From the NCBI GenBank assembly GCA_014281115.1, contig JACONQ010000010.1:2356001-2420000 (forward strand): 64,000 nt of DNA, in the 5' to 3' direction. The position numbers were made by a program, and so were the translations under genes. Positions 10,110-20,697 of this stretch are shown here, one piece after another (within the stretch, counting starts at the first letter, position 1; each line of letters begins with the position of its first letter). The DNA comes from Laburnicola sp. R22_1 (lineage: Eukaryota; Ascomycota; Dothideomycetes; Pleosporales; Didymosphaeriaceae). Below the pieces are notes generated by a model. It saw nothing but the letters and a program-made list of their open reading frames with translations. It was not told where the DNA came from and ran no database searches.

Positions 10110-11396
10110 ATGGCCGCCTCACTGCCCCGATCAAGATGCCTCCTCGCACTCCCGCCCTCATCACGCGCAGCAATCCGACCCTCCACCCACCACGCCCGCC
10201 CATTCGCCACAACCTCCGACCCACCCCAACACCAGCAGCCCTCCAAACCCGCCCGCTCCCCAACCACCTTCCAAGACAAACTCAACGCAGGCCCCACCTT
10301 CACCGACTTCGTCAACCCCTCCGCGCCACTCGCCCCCTCCTCCGCCTACGCCCTCAAAACCGCCACCGTCGGCCCCGAAGGCCGCAAAAGGACAATCACC
10401 CGCCTCCCCGAATGGCTCAAGACGCCCATCCCGCACAACGAAAACTACAAAAAGATCAAGGCCGACCTGCGCGGCCTGAACCTGCATACCGTGTGCGAGG
10501 AGGCGCGGTGTCCGAATATTTCGGACTGTTGGGGCGGGAGTTCGAAGAGCGAGGCTACGGCGACGATTATGCTCATGGGCGATACGTGTACGAGGGGGTG
10601 TCGGTTTTGCTCTGTTAAGACGGCCAAGGCTCCGCCGCCGTTGGACGTGCACGAGCCGGAGAATACGGCGGAGGCGCTGCGGCGGTGGGGATTGGGCTAT
10701 GTTGTTTTGACGTCTGTGGATCGGGATGATTTGGCGGATGGGGGGGCACGCCATTGGGCGGAGTCGGTCATGAAGATTAAGCAGAAGTCGCCGCAGATGC
10801 TGGTGGAGACGTTGACGGGGGATTTCGCGGGCGACATGGAGATGGTGAGGTTGGTTGTGCGTAGCGGTATGGATGTTTATGCGCACAATATCGAGACAGT
10901 GGAAGCTCTTACGCCGTTTGTCCGCGATCGGAAAGCAAAGTTCAGACAGAGTCTGGATGTTCTGCGCACGGCCAAGGAAGAGAGACCCAACCTGATCACA
11001 AAGACGAGTATTATGCTGGGTCTGGGCGAGACGAAGGAGCAAGTCGAGCATGCCCTGCAAGGTACGGAAATCACAACACCACAAACTAGGACCCCGAGAC
11101 ACTAACATGCCACAGAACTCCGCAAGAACTACGTCGACGTTATAACATTCGGCCAATACATGCGCCCTACAAAGCGCCACATGGCCGTCGCCGAATACGT
11201 AACACCGGACGTCTTCGACATGTGGAGACAGCGCGCGCTGGACATGGGCTTCCTGTACTGCGCATCCGGCCCGCTTGTGCGGTCAAGTTACAAGGCGGGA
11301 GAAGCTTTTATTGAGAACGTGCTCAAGAAGAGGGCAGCAAAGAGGAACGAGATGGTAGGAGCGCAAGCTATGGAGGAAGATTCGAAGACGGTGTGA
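10110..11396 (+). CDS. LIP5: Lipoyl synthase, mitochondrial
   Basis: Two exons, join(10110..11061,11116..11396), 54-bp intron, 410 aa. The radical-SAM enzyme inserts two sulfurs into octanoyl-protein to make the lipoyl cofactor of pyruvate and 2-oxoglutarate dehydrogenases and the glycine cleavage H protein. Residues 1-35 are Arg/Ser/Ala-rich without acids, a typical mitochondrial presequence. The auxiliary cluster cysteines are Cys129, Cys134 and Cys140 ([12 protein letters not shown]) and the SAM cluster is Cys160-Cys164-Cys167 (CTRGCRFC). [21 protein letters not shown] and the C-terminal SGPLVRSSY signature (RSSYKAGE) are present. Divergent to SEC21. Confidence 0.97.
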
Positions 11397-11863
11397 AAGA
11401 AGTCACAGGAAGTACTTGCTTTCCGTTCTTGTATAATCTTGTAGGCACTGAGCACTCGGCATCACAGACGGGCTTCAACGCTTCCACATACTGAGATATC
11501 GACGCACAATTTAGAGGAATTTGAACGAGTAGGCATTAATAATGATAGATTCCACCATTCTGCCGTTACGCACCGAACCAGTCATTGAACCCTATCGACC
11601 AAGACGCCACCATATGCCCCTGTACGCCGCTCATTACCAGCCCAATAAAGTTCCCTTCGCCCACGGCGGTTTCCAAGGGTATCTATACCGCCCATCAGGC
11701 CCATAACGCACATATGGTTCCTCATCTGAAAAGCCTGCCTAACGCCTGAGCGAGTCCTCTCGAACATACGGCTCGGATTGCAACTGGCTTGTGCACAAGT
11801 CATTAGCAACAAGCTTGATCAACCTGGTTTTGAATGTGTGAGGGGAATCAAGTTGAGTCCTCA
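11397..11863. other. Convergent intergenic region
   Basis: 467 bp between two facing stop codons, holding the 3' untranslated regions of lipoyl synthase and the EI24-like gene. No further gene or repeat seen. Confidence 0.6.
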
Positions 11864-12829
11864 CTAAGACGACTTCTTGGCTAGTTCCACTTGGTGGCGG
11901 AGGTTCGGGGCGGTGCTCTCGCCCGTGGCGCTCTTCTGCTCGATATCTGCGGCCCAGAGGGCGGCGCCTACGGTGTTGGTGAAGGAGAAGAAGATGCCGG
12001 CGATGGGGACGAGCTCGAGGAGGACGGCTGGGACACCGAAGCTGTTCATGATCAGTATGATTCTTTGCAGTTAAAATCACAAAACATGCAACGTACCTCG
12101 TGTACGCCGCCTTCCGCCTCTCAATGAACTCCTCCTTCTGGCTCTTGTTCATCTGCTTCAGCTGGAAGTACCGCGCGTGAGCCGCAGGGCCAAACTTCCT
12201 GCCCTGCAGAATAACGAACAGCACGGTGCCGACGACCGGAATCATGTTCAAGGGCAGATACATGAGGTACCGGATGATGGCCTTGGGGCTCAACTTCTCA
12301 AACGGCTTGCGCGTGATCTTACCCAAGCGAGTCACGTAGTCGCTTCCGCTCTTCATCTGGCGCTCCTTAGCGACCAGGGTAGTAAGGTTGCGCGAGGAGA
12401 GGGTGCCATCGAAGGTGTCGATGAAGGCCTCGTCGATAAGGAAGTTCTTGGAGAGGACGTTGAAGATGGTGGATGCTTCGGAGAGGACGAGGAGGATAGT
12501 CGTTACGATGGCAAGCGGGCCCTTTAAGATGGTGAGGACGGCGGCTTGCGGCACGTAGGTCACGGCGAACATGAAGATGGTGACGCCGAGACCGAGGGAG
12601 ATGGTCGGGAGCAGCTTGTCGGCGAGGGGTCGCCATAGCTCGCGGTGCGTGAAGAAGTATGCAATACCCTAGATAGTGGCATGTCAATTTGGTGTCCCAA
12701 TCGATCTAGGCAGGGTGTAGGGCTTACCTTGAGTGGGTACAGATACGCGCCCGAACGCACCGCATCTGAGGCGAGCACCTTGGCGTGCTCAAACTCTTCC
12801 TTTGCAACTTCCTTCACTTTTTCTGACAT
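11864..12829 (-). CDS. EI24-domain membrane protein (RRT8/LDS1/LDS2-like)
   Basis: Three exons, complement(join(11864..12041,12097..12668,12728..12829)), introns 59 and 55 bp, 283 aa. Residues 1-34 are charged, then GIAYFFTHRELW leads into hydrophobic segments around 50-75, 80-105, 165-190 and 235-260. The pattern of paired membrane helices with KNFLIDEAFIDTFDGTL and LPLNMIPVVGTVLFVILQGRKFGP between them is that of the EI24 (PF07264) family. Yeast members RRT8, LDS1 and LDS2 associate with lipid droplets and the outer spore wall. In filamentous fungi the role is not established. The small C-terminal exon ends in KKSS. Confidence 0.82.
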
Positions 12830-14106
12830 GATGTAGGTGAATTGGCGACAGAAAAAAGGATGGGTGGTTTAGGGGTGCGAGAAATGGTTCGTGGAGAATT
12901 GATGGTGCGAATGTTCGGTTTGGTGGGAGGTTCTCGTCGCGCTACGTCATGAGCACATCACCCGCCACCGGGGCCACGAGCCCGGCCTTTGGTGGGAAGG
13001 ATTGCATTGCCATTATCGAGATTGCATTTCACCATGTCTTATGACAGCCACAGGGACGATAAGATGTGCGACGCATGCGAGCCTTCGTGCAGAGGGTAAG
13101 GGCAGCAAAGGGTCTTTGTTTCCAGCGGGAGCATACAGAGCGGGCATCCAAGGGTGCCTTGACATTCACTGTGCCCAAGATCTCGATACCTCTGTATATG
13201 GCATGCTTGGATCAGCATCATCACATCATCAGCATCATCAGAACGTACATGTTTGTTGTTCATCCAAAGATAGAACCGCGACGTCACCGTTTGCCGGAAA
13301 CTTTCTTGGTCCACTCCGCAAGCGTCAACTGGATAGCCTAAGCGTTCTGTCCTTGCCTTCAAACGACGTTCGGCGGAACTCTTCTATGCTTTGCTGCATC
13401 CGCTGCCACAGCTCGCGGGTCCAGGCTGATGCGGCCCTCCTAAAATCAAGGACGCGCCACCTGAAGCAGCTCTGCCAAGCTTTCATCGTCCCCCTCCCTC
13501 CTTGCGATGACGCAGCTAACAGCCACTTGCACGACCACGATCGCCGCGTGCTAACCGAATGTAGTCGGGGACTAGCCCCATGTGCTTGGGCAATCGCCGC
13601 AAATGGCACGACGTGTGTACCATCTCTGTGGCGTTGTTTATCCGACATTGACGTCCAAGCTCGTGCTTGCGCGTTTCTCGCCTTCGCAACATCTCGAGAT
13701 CTAGACAAAGAGTGGGATTAGTGCCGCCATTGGTGGGCCAAGATGGAGAAGATGGTGAAGATGAAGGCCCAATGACGACATCCCTCTCTCTATGTGCCTG
13801 TAGTCGGCACTAGCAGCCGGTGCGCGATTGCTGTTGGCAGACGAGGCAGTTTCACCGCAGGCGGCTAGCCCCGCAGCTCCCTCCAGGAGTCTCAGTCTCA
13901 GGCAGGTGAGGGAAACGAGTCGCTATGACGTAGAGCCAGGGCAGGAAAGGGACGAACAGCCCGCGCTCGGTATATAAGACCCGCCACTACCGCCATCGAG
14001 AAGCACACAAACTTGAACTCTATCAACTTCGACCTCTACACAAGAATTTAAGACTCTTTACATTGCACTTACCTTTCCCTACCTCCCAAGCACACACATC
14101 ATCAAC
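12830..14106. promoter_or_regulatory. Long divergent upstream region
   Basis: 1.28 kb between the EI24-like gene (-) and the dehydrin-like gene (+). ORFs of 239 and 127 codons on opposite strands overlap almost completely, have no recognisable domain and unbiased codon use, so they are not called. The right part near the TATA box is the likely stress-gene promoter. Confidence 0.55.
13971..13977 (+). promoter_or_regulatory. TATA box of the dehydrin-like gene
   Basis: TATATAA 136 bp before the ATG at 14107, followed by a CA-rich leader (CACACAAACTTGAAC, then TACACAAG). It is a canonical match and fits the usual TATA-driven architecture of stress-inducible fungal genes. Confidence 0.7.
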
Positions 14107-15006
14107 ATGTCCGGAGCAATGGACAAGATCAAGGCTAAGGTCGAGAACGTCCTCCACAAGGACAAGGACACCGCTCATACCGACACGACTAGCACGCACA
14201 GCACGACCGGTACGCATGGTACGACCGGTACGCATGGTACGACCGGTACGCATGGTACGACTGGTACACACGGTACCACTGGTGGATTGTCTGGCAGCAA
14301 CACGCACGGCACCACTACCCACGGCACTACCCCCGGCACGACCGGTGGACTGTCTGGCAGCAACACGTACGGCACCACTAGCCATGGCGTTTCCAGCACC
14401 AACACGTACGGAACAGACGGTTCATACAACAACAGCGGCCTCACTGGCACTGGTGGACATTCTAGCGGCGTGACCGGCACTGGCCACAATACGTCGAGCA
14501 CGTACAGCTCAGACCCCTCTGGTCCCCACGACTCCAAGCTTGCCAACAATCTCGACCCGCGCGTCAAGGACTCCAACACCACGAGCTCCAGCAACACGTA
14601 TGGCTCTGGCGCTACTGACTCCCACGTCGGCACCGGCCCTCACGGTACCACTGCGGCAGCCACAGGCAACACCTATGCCTCAGACCCGACCGCTCCTGGC
14701 GTTGGCGGTGGATACGGCAACACGCACTCGACCGGCACCCATGGCACTACCGACGGCTTGTCTGGCAGCAACACCCACGGCACCCACAGAACTACCGGTG
14801 TCTTGTCTAGCAACAACACCCACAGAACCACTCATTCGAGCGGCTTGGCCGGCACTGGTCACTCTGGCAGCGGCCCTGGCCCTGCCCCCGACACTGCCGG
14901 ACCCCACAAGAGCAACATGATGAACAAGCTCGACCCGCGTGTCGACAGCGACCTCGATGCCTCCAAGACGGTCGGTGGAAACAAGACGTTTGACCGCCCG
15001 CAGTAG
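14107..15006 (+). CDS. Dehydrin-like, DPR-motif hydrophilic stress protein
   Basis: Single exon, 299 aa, with almost no hydrophobic residues. A short N-terminal amphipathic stretch (MDKIKAKVENVLHKDKD) is followed by Gly/Thr/His/Ser-rich repeats (THGTTG) and recurring GLSGSNTHGT blocks. Two DPR boxes occur: KLANNLDPRVKD near residue 155 and MMNKLDPRVDSDLD near 281, each preceded by a GPHxS motif. The DPR box is the signature of the fungal dehydrin-like proteins described in Aspergillus fumigatus (DprA-C), linked to oxidative, osmotic or cold stress. The proposed role, protecting macromolecules as a disordered protein, is by family analogy. A strong TATA box upstream agrees with inducible expression. 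Confidence 0.75.
   Translation: MSGAMDKIKAKVENVLHKDKDTAHTDTTSTHSTTGTHGTTGTHGTTGTHGTTGTHGTTGGLSGSNTHGTTTHGTTPGTTGGLSGSNTYGTTSHGVSSTNTYGTDGSYNNSGLTGTGGHSSGVTGTGHNTSSTYSSDPSGPHDSKLANNLDPRVKDSNTTSSSNTYGSGATDSHVGTGPHGTTAAATGNTYASDPTAPGVGGGYGNTHSTGTHGTTDGLSGSNTHGTHRTTGVLSSNNTHRTTHSSGLAGTGHSGSGPGPAPDTAGPHKSNMMNKLDPRVDSDLDASKTVGGNKTFDRPQ
14203..14283 (+). repeat. 18-bp coding minisatellite in the dehydrin-like gene
   Basis: About 4.5 tandem copies of ACGACCGGTACGCATGGT, the first three identical, encoding TTGTHG repeats. The unit is a multiple of three, so copy-number change keeps the frame and would alter protein length between strains. Confidence 0.9.
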
Positions 15007-15559
15007 AGGCATCTAGCAGCACGGCTGGTGGTGGAATGGCTGAACGGCGATGATATTAGGAACAACTGCCGCTCATGTATTCATAAGTCTCATGTAATAT
15101 TTTAACGACTGTATGGCGATGATATGGGATTATGCACTGCAACTTTTTGTTTACTAAGCAGGGGGCTCTGCTTTTTTTGTCATGTTATTTGAGATGAAAG
15201 CCTTTGTCGTTCTACCCCTAGGCAGTTAATTTAACGCCACATACACTGCAAAGCTCTTCGTCGTGATATGCATGATGGTTGTGAAGATGATTGAACGTAG
15301 ACTGTTGTGCCTCTTGGCCAGGTTGTGAAATGATGAAATGGAAAATTGTGATGATGATGTTTTTGTCGCTTGCAGAGGACCCGGGAACTAGGCTTTACGT
15401 AAGCTCAGGGTATCGGAAATAGCGTCAGACTGGGCTAAGTTAGCGGCTAATCGCGGGGTTCCCCGCTCACAGGTGCTGCGGCCATAAATCCAGTGTCCAG
15501 CTGGAGTTCGCAAGCCTCGCCAGCTGCCCGCCCAAGCACCGTCGCACGCACCCCTCACC
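15007..15559. other. Intergenic region with 3' UTR of the dehydrin-like gene and SNX3 promoter
   Basis: Apart from the 93-bp repeat it holds nothing recognised. The last 60 bp before the SNX3 start are the probable leader. Confidence 0.55.
15143..15235 (+). repeat. 93-bp dispersed repeat, copy A, with hairpin and T-run
   Basis: Matches 45030-45122 in inverse orientation with three mismatches and no gaps. It contains AAGCAG-GGGGCT-CTGCTT, a perfect 6-bp stem and 6-base loop, followed directly by a run of T. Located 136 bp past the stop of the dehydrin-like gene. It is not part of any element recognised here. Confidence 0.9.
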
Positions 15560-16111
15560 ATGCAGTCGCTGCCAGAGTCGCGCTCGCAGTCCTTCGAGGA
15601 GCTGTATGGGCCGCCCGAGAACTTCCTCGAGATAGAGGTAGCCCTCCCGAGCTTCACTACCCCACTACGTCCGGCTAGAGAGCTCCGCCACTCACACCAT
15701 GTCGCGCACAGGTCCGCAACCCTATGACCCACGGCGTCGGCCGCGGCATGTACACCACCTACGAGATTGTTATGCGCACCAACATTCCCGCCTTCAAGCT
15801 CAAGAGCTCCTCTGTGCGCCGCCGATACAGCGAGTTCGAGGCCTTCCGCGACATACTCGAGCGCGAGTCAGCGCGCGTCACGATACCGCCGCTGCCCGGT
15901 AAGGTCCTCACGAATCGCTTCTCGGACGATGTCATTGAGCACAGGAGAGAGGGGCTGCAGCGCTTCCTGCAGATTGTCGTGGGGCACCCGCTGCTGCAGA
16001 CGGGGAGCAAGGTGCTCGCGGCATTTGTACAGGGTCAGTGACCGTTGGTATCAGAACTAATAGAGTATACTGACGGGTCCAGATCCCAACTGGGACCGTC
16101 ATGCATGGTAG
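15560..16111 (+). CDS. SNX3: Sorting nexin 3 / Grd19, PX-domain endosomal recycling protein
   Basis: Three exons, join(15560..15637,15712..16033,16083..16111), introns 74 and 49 bp, 142 aa, the normal size for SNX3-type proteins, which consist of little more than a PX domain. Seen: [15 protein letters not shown], the PI3P-binding [14 protein letters not shown], the Pro-rich PPLPGK and [10 protein letters not shown], and the diagnostic C-terminus [12 protein letters not shown] split over the last intron. The protein binds PI3P on endosomes and works with retromer to retrieve Golgi residents. The last exon encodes nine residues, so it is easily missed. Confidence 0.95.
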
Positions 16112-16828
16112 CCAGCGGCAGCCATGACGTCGGCACTCGACAAGTTGTTCTACGCCCCCCGCCAGCGATACAGGTGATCACACGACATCACGAGACCACG
16201 AGCAACGGCCTGCGGGAGGAGATGTCTGAAGCGCAGACCATTCTAGTTCATATCGGAGACATACTACTGCGTTGGGAGTAACGTTTATATCGTTGTTCGC
16301 TGGACATGGCTGAAGACTCGTCCCTTTGGACATGTGTCCCGCCTGGAGCTCGTTGATACTCGATCGTATACCCTTCCTCCATTCCCTTTATGTAGCATCA
16401 CATATTTTCCACTTGTTTACCGAATCAATCATCCCTCGAAGCCGATGCGCGTTCCGATCTTAGCCACAAGGCACTCAATCCACGTATCCACGAGTAAAAA
16501 GGGGAAACATGGGAACAGCATCGTCCACAGTCTTTGGATGCTTTTGGTTGACTAGCTCTAGTGATCCGGAGGACCCCCGGTGGAAGTATGCGTGACATCT
16601 AGTTTCTTATAGAAATTGTGATGTTTTGGTATTGGGGAATGTGTCACTTCTTCGATGATTCGATTCGGATGCGGGTGCGATTCGCTAGCCGACGAATGAC
16701 TCTATGTCAAATAGAAGAGATGATTGATACCCTATTAGGAGCTGAATGGTACAGATTTTTTTTCATTCGTTTTCATTAGGCTATTCTCATGGTACAGATA
16801 TGATTCGGTGGCTCAGCCCTATTTCTCC
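16112..16828. other. Intergenic region
   Basis: About 720 bp between the stops of SNX3 (+) and the regulator relic (-). Short ORFs have no recognisable content. Confidence 0.5.
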
Positions 16829-17640
16829 TTATCCCTGCCTCGATCTCACGATATCTGCTAGTTCGTCGGCCCCTGCTCGTATTCGCTGCTCGTGGTAAAC
16901 CCAATCAATCGTCTCTTTTACCTCCGGGCTCATGATGTCGCTACAAGCCTGCAAGATGCGCCCCGACCATCCCGACATCCACCAACATTCATGTTCCGAA
17001 GCACGGATGAGGAGAGTGCTGTAGGAGAAGACTAGCACCGCGTCAGGATGGCGACCACGAAGACGAGCCCAGTAGTCATCTTCGACTGAAGCCATCCAGA
17101 CAGCGGACAGTCGGTCGTAGTCGAATCCTGTCATAAATCGATCCAGGAATGTCTGCAACAGCTGCACGGCACGTTTTTCCGATGGATGGCCTACTTGGTC
17201 CCGTAACAGTTGTAATGTCTGGCGCACAGAGGAATCTTGGTCTTCGGGGATCGGTGCTGGTAGGGGCGGGTTCAAGAAGACGTGCAAGGGACTTTGCATG
17301 ATGACTCCCCGATAGAGGCGAACAACCGTCCGAGAGCCACGGATTACATCTACCGTACTGAGAATGTCGTCGAGAGACAGTTGCTCAGACGCTATTTCCG
17401 GAAAGGCGTAAACCCATACACAAGGAGGATAGAGTACGCAACAATCACTTCTGCTGTCTCGGATGAGGCGAAGGCGACCATTTCCTGGAACATGGGGAGG
17501 CTTAGCCCATGATGATGGAGGGCGCGACGCCGATAGAGGTCGCGCTGGGCTGGTTCTTTCCAGGCGCAGTGGATGGCCGTTGCCGCGAGGAAGCCATGCA
17601 CCAGGATGATGTTGGAGGCGGCGAGGGCAGGTAGCTATCG
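16829..17640 (-). pseudogene. Relic of a fungal Zn2Cys6-type transcription factor (regulatory domain only)
   Basis: Two overlapping frames: 17392-17601 (GFLAATAIHCAW...LYRRRALHHHGLSLPMFQEM...VAYSILLVYGF) and 16829-17410 (PEIASEQLSLDDILSTVDVIRG...). They read as one protein of the fungal-specific regulator family (the AAxALHxA / SLDDILSTLDLIRG pattern of C6 factors related to the Upc2-like group) but a 1-2 base frameshift at about 17395-17405 separates them and no GT-AG intron can join them. The N-terminus with the Zn2Cys6 cluster is missing: upstream is a stop-rich stretch and then the next gene. Even if translated it could not bind DNA by the usual domain. I therefore call it a pseudogene; a sequencing error would remove the frameshift but not the truncation. 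Confidence 0.7.
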
Positions 17641-17742
17641 CTGTTTCTAACCTGGAACCGCCTACTTAAATCGACTATCTCCATCTAATCTCGAACCATC
17701 AACTTAAATCAACGATCCACACCAGTTTCCTCTTCTCCGAAG

Positions 17743-18756
17743 ATGTCTGACTCTACCGATGACTGCAAGGCGGTCTCCCCCAGTTGTCCCGTCGAGGCGA
17801 CCGTATACGGCTACGCTCCGAATCTTGGTGGCAATGCTTTCTACGCCGTTGTATTCGCCATCTGTGCCCTGATACAGTTTTATCATATTTTCCGGTTCTG
17901 GCGGTTTTGGAAAGTCTTTTCCATCATGACCTGCATCGGCTGTGTTGGTGAATGCTGTGGCTATATCGGTCGCTTGTTCTTGCACAAGAACCCGTGGAAT
18001 GGCGCGGCCCTGCAGATCCAGTTGGTGTTGCTCATGGTCTCGCCGTCCTTCCTGGCTGCAGCGTTGTACACAACACTGAGGACGCTGGTGCAATACTTTA
18101 GCCCGGAGCATACGAGACTGCCTGCGCGGTTTTGGACATGGCCCTTCGTCACCGCCGATCTTGTGGGCTTCTTCTTGCAGTGTGGTGGCGGCATCCTGGC
18201 GGCCACGGCCGAAAAAAATCCCAGCCTACGGTCCCTTGGGAACACCATTATGATCTTCGGTATCTCGTTTCAGGCCGTCATTATGGCCGTTGCGGGTCTC
18301 CTCACGGTCGACTTCACCTTACGGATTGGTAGGCGACATGGTGCTCATGTATTTGCGGATCTACCGAACAATCTCCGGACTTTCCTACTAGCGATGACGG
18401 CGGCGTTCATCTTGATTCTGGCAAGATGCATTTATCGGTGAGTGAGAGACCGAAGTTGGCCATGCTAGGTGATAGAAATAATGCCGATGAACTGACAGGA
18501 TCCCTGAAATGGCTGGCGGTGTTGGGGGACCCCTGATGCGAAAAGAAGCCGAATTCATGATTTTTGATGGCTTGTGAGTCTTCTGTTGGGTTTTCAGCCC
18601 ACGCCTTTGGGGGTTACTCCCGCTCACGCTTGAACTAGGATGATTTTACTCGCCGTCGTCCTCCAATCCGCTGTACATCCAGGCATCTTCGCCAGCGCCA
18701 TGCAAGACTGTACGACCCACCTTTACGAATTGAAAGACCCGCTAGTCGATGACTGA
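17743..18756 (+). CDS. RTA1-like seven-helix membrane protein
   Basis: Three exons, join(17743..18437,18499..18573,18639..18756), introns 61 and 65 bp, 295 aa. The sequence starts with YGYAPNLGGNAFYAVVF, the conserved opening of RTA1-domain proteins, and shows seven hydrophobic segments with the family motifs CIGCVGECCGYIGR, YTTLRTLV, FVTADLVGFFLQCGGGI and RCIYR-IPEMAGG across intron 1. The fungal RTA1 family includes the yeast lipid-translocating exporter Rsb1 and the aminocholesterol-resistance factor Rta1. Substrate cannot be predicted. The final exon is a short tail ending LVDD. Confidence 0.9.
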
Positions 18757-18779
18757 TCTGAGTCGCATGAACTTGACCA

Positions 18780-18863
18780 GGCATGAGCAGTGTGTGCACC
18801 GGCATGAGTAGTGTGTTCACAGGCATGAGCAGCGTCTTCATAGGCATGAGCAACGTGTGCATA
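18780..18863 (+). repeat. 21-bp minisatellite
   Basis: Four tandem copies of about GGCATGAGCAGTGTGTTCACA with 3-5 differences between copies, 24 bp after the stop of the RTA1-like gene. The unit is a multiple of three and reads MPVNTLL-like on the minus strand, but no surrounding gene supports coding. Confidence 0.85.
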
Positions 18864-19159
18864 GGCGTTAGGAATGCCACGACTATTGGTATTCGTCATA
18901 ATGTAGAAGCTTGGAGGCATAGGGCAGCTTGAATAAAGTAGTGGGGGGGAATCAATACGAGTGGAGAAACGGCAGGTTTAAGGTTTGGGTGCTGAGTTGA
19001 ACGTGTAAACTAGGAATAGAAAAGTTCTTACCCAGATCGATATAAAGCAGTCTTCTTCTTAGCGTTAACAGATGCCTGCTCTTTTGTAGTCTATAATACG
19101 TGAAATGCTGTATTAAACACTACGTAAGCTGAATATTATACAGCGTGGCGCGTTTCATA
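18864..19159. other. Spacer before the transposon graveyard
   Basis: About 300 bp without gene or repeat recognised. Composition drifts to higher AT. Confidence 0.5.
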
Positions 19160-19303
19160 ATGAAGCTGTACAGTTGGCTGCAGCCCCAGGTTAATTGCGC
19201 ATTTTCAGAGTCTCTGAGCAAAGTACACATTAGCTTTGACGCCTGGACAAAAAAGGGAGGCAATAGAGGGGTTTTCTTGAAGTATTTTTGCACACTACGT
19301 TGA
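19160..19303 (+). pseudogene. hAT transposase fragment
   Basis: A 47-codon frame reading SESLSKVHISFDAWTKKGGNRG, which is the conserved KIHISFDxWTS segment of fungal hAT transposases, the block just after the first catalytic Asp. Both ends are lost: upstream is not hAT-like and downstream the frame stops and LINE sequence begins. Only a scrap of the catalytic core remains. Confidence 0.6.
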
Positions 19304-19371
19304 CGCTGCTGTTCGTTCTGCACTGCCAGAAAGGGAACGGTCGTGGTAAAATGGATTCGAGACGGAAAAGC

Positions 19372-20222
19372 TGGGCATTGCCTTCCCTGGCCTTCCCCAG
19401 GGCTCTCCACTCTCACCGATTCTCTACATATTTTTCAATGCCGAACTGGTAGAAGAGGCAGTTGACAAGACAAAGGGAGCACTAGGTTTCGGTAATGACC
19501 ACACTACGTGGATATAAGGAGACAACATAGACGAAAATATGGATGTACTACCGCACGTAGTGGTACCTAATGCTCTCCAGTGGGCAACAAGACACGGCGC
19601 CACATTCGAAGGAGATAAAACTACGCTGATGCACTTCGTACATGCACGTACCCAGGGGAACATCAGGCGGCACATGCAGGCTCTACGCGTAGGACCAACG
19701 ATGGTGCCGCCGTCAGAATCGGCCAAGATACTAGGAGTGGTCTTCGACAGCGCGCTCAGCTTCAAGGAACACGTAGCTAGAGCAGCAGAACGAGGATGGC
19801 AAGGTGTCCGCCCAGCGACTGCCCGGCAGCTTTTTGGCGCCACAGTCACCGCCAGCATCGACTACGCAGCGACAGTATGGTTCTCTCAGTACCTGGACAA
19901 GGACATACCAGCTTGGATGCGACATTTACTCGGACCAAGACAACGCCTAGGTGACAAGGCAGTCACGAACTGTTTTCGCTCGGTCTCCGAGGAAGCTGCA
20001 TGCGCAGAGGCGTACCTTCCTTCCACCTCATGCCGACTCAAGAGTCAAGAGGAGGATGGCAAAATTCTAGGTGGACGCCCATACTCTACTAAAGTCGAGC
20101 CTACTATGGGAACCGTTGAAAAGGGCGACCCGGGCTGGGCGTTGGACCCCAGGTGCCAGTACAAGTCTGCGACCATGTACACGGCCCTGTCGTGCAGACC
20201 CAAGAGGAGTGATCCCGGCTAA
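19372..20222 (+). pseudogene. Tad-like LINE reverse-transcriptase fragment
   Basis: Starts with the RT block GLPQGSPLSPILYIFFNAEL at about 19381 and continues to the catalytic region, where the expected xxDD box reads GFGNDHTTW (first Asp changed) and a TAG follows. From 19539 an open frame of 227 codons continues: NALQWATRHGATFEGDKTTLMHF, ILGVVFDSALSFKEHV, ATARQLFGATVTASIDYAATVWF. These are the thumb and post-RT blocks of Tad/I-group non-LTR retrotransposons of fungi. No endonuclease or RNase H part is present. Dead fragment. Confidence 0.85.
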
Positions 20223-20697
20223 GAAGGACAAGTATAAAGCTAGATAGATTTCCCTTTGTATGCTGCTCTTCGTAGTCATCGATGCACCGTTATAGATAGG
20301 TTGAATAGATTAGTAACATCTCACTGTATCCCATTGAGTTCATTATTCCAGTACTCCGACCCTCTTTAAGATACGTAAACCACATGCCGCGCCCTTGACA
20401 AGGAAGCTACTGCACTACAAGCCATACTCAAGGTAAGTTGGAACCGGAGTGTAACAGTTATGCCTGAATACAGGCCTTGTACTCCTATATTATACGTAAT
20501 AGCTAACAAATCCTTCTGATATCCGCCTATTCTGCCAAGCAATCTTGACTAGAAATGGCCACCTGACTAGGCTGACCCCGTATCACTATGCTTAGCTAGT
20601 ATGCCAGGATTATACAGGAATGGAACGTCCGTGGGTAGTTCTTTGATCAGCGCAGCTGCAATCTCCCTAGACCCGTTGGTGAAAAGAATCTCCGTCC
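20223..20697. other. Spacer, possibly more LINE-derived sequence
   Basis: 475 bp, no gene. Moderately AT-rich. No poly-A tail or target duplication that would close the LINE fragment could be placed. Confidence 0.4.

Noticed and set aside
13002..13721. 239-codon plus-strand ORF, with a 127-codon ORF on the other strand
   Set aside because: Both frames open over the same bases, no domain, Cys/His-rich random look, and location in the divergent promoter of two clear genes.
18635..18880. Minus-strand ORF encoding repeated MPVNTLL units
   Set aside because: It only reads through the 21-bp minisatellite and overlaps the last exon of the RTA1-like gene on the other strand.
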